The notes under the pieces: model-generated
What the model saw: the letters and a program-made list of their open reading frames with translations, nothing else
Databases searched by the model: none
Told to the model about the DNA's origin: nothing
NCBI RefSeq assembly: GCF_021018895.1
Contig: NC_079373.1
Coordinates: 15,658,501 to 15,722,500, forward strand
Length of the DNA: 64,000 bases
From: Seriola aureovittata
Taxonomy: Eukaryota; Chordata; Actinopteri; Carangiformes; Carangidae
Reading direction: 5' to 3'
Part shown: one piece after another, positions 63,965 to 64,000 of the stretch
Layout: each line of letters begins with the position of its first letter
Position numbering within the stretch: position 1 is the stretch's first letter
Translations under genes and position numbers: made by a program

Positions 63965-64000
63965 CTGACATAGAGCAGAGGAAGAGACAAGTATCATATG
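63965..64000 (-). other. shank3: shank3 intron (partial), upstream edge
   Basis: Polypyrimidine tract and acceptor of the exon 63795-63964. Exons for the SPN and ankyrin domains lie beyond the window. Confidence 0.8.

Overview
This is vertebrate nuclear DNA, most likely from a ray-finned (teleost) fish. Coding sequence is sparse and split by GT-AG introns. There are very many (CA)n/(GA)n microsatellites and several degenerate fish-type interspersed repeats. I recognise one protein-coding gene. It lies on the minus strand and fills almost the whole window: a shank3 orthologue (ProSAP2 postsynaptic scaffold). I cannot tell shank3a from shank3b. No tRNA, rRNA, CRISPR or bacterial-type feature was seen.

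Reading the gene 5' to 3', from high to low coordinates: a Ser/His-rich linker exon that should follow the ankyrin repeats (63964-63795); the first SH3 exon (54896-54715); four tiny in-phase exons inside the SH3 domain (54237-54214, 52288-52250, 51808-51782, 51224-51159); the second SH3 exon (34613-34500); the SH3-PDZ linker (15054-14979); three PDZ exons (12336-12254, 11128-11004, 10655-10520); then the C-terminal scaffold exons 5151-5071, 4892-4869 (24 nt), 4452-4325, 4110-4005, 3284-2758 and the large 2.1-kb exon 2669-559, which carries the Homer and cortactin motifs. The SPN/ankyrin exons lie beyond the high-coordinate edge and the SAM exon beyond the low-coordinate edge. All assigned junctions keep frame.

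The most interesting material is not in the standard gene model. (1) Four unlisted microexons (24, 39, 27 and 66 nt), all phase 1-1, lie between the two SH3 exons. Together they would insert up to 52 mostly acidic, tyrosine-containing residues into the SH3 domain. (2) Three candidate alternative first exons would start the protein just before SH3 (ATG at 55033 or 54967), just before PDZ (ATG at 23808), or after PDZ (ATG at 5356). Intragenic promoters are known for mammalian SHANK3. The pre-PDZ start resembles in layout the short PDZ-starting SHANK2 isoforms.

The introns are long (19.4 kb, a 16.5-kb segment and 8.9 kb) and hold microsatellites, two non-LTR retrotransposon fragments, a 0.39-kb element with clear terminal inverted repeats, two copies of a repeat rich in nuclear-receptor-like half-sites, other old repeat copies, and a 126-bp tandem duplication beside a 30-base poly-G run. 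All gene calls come from reading the sequence and from remembered SHANK family sequence. No alignment or transcript data were available.
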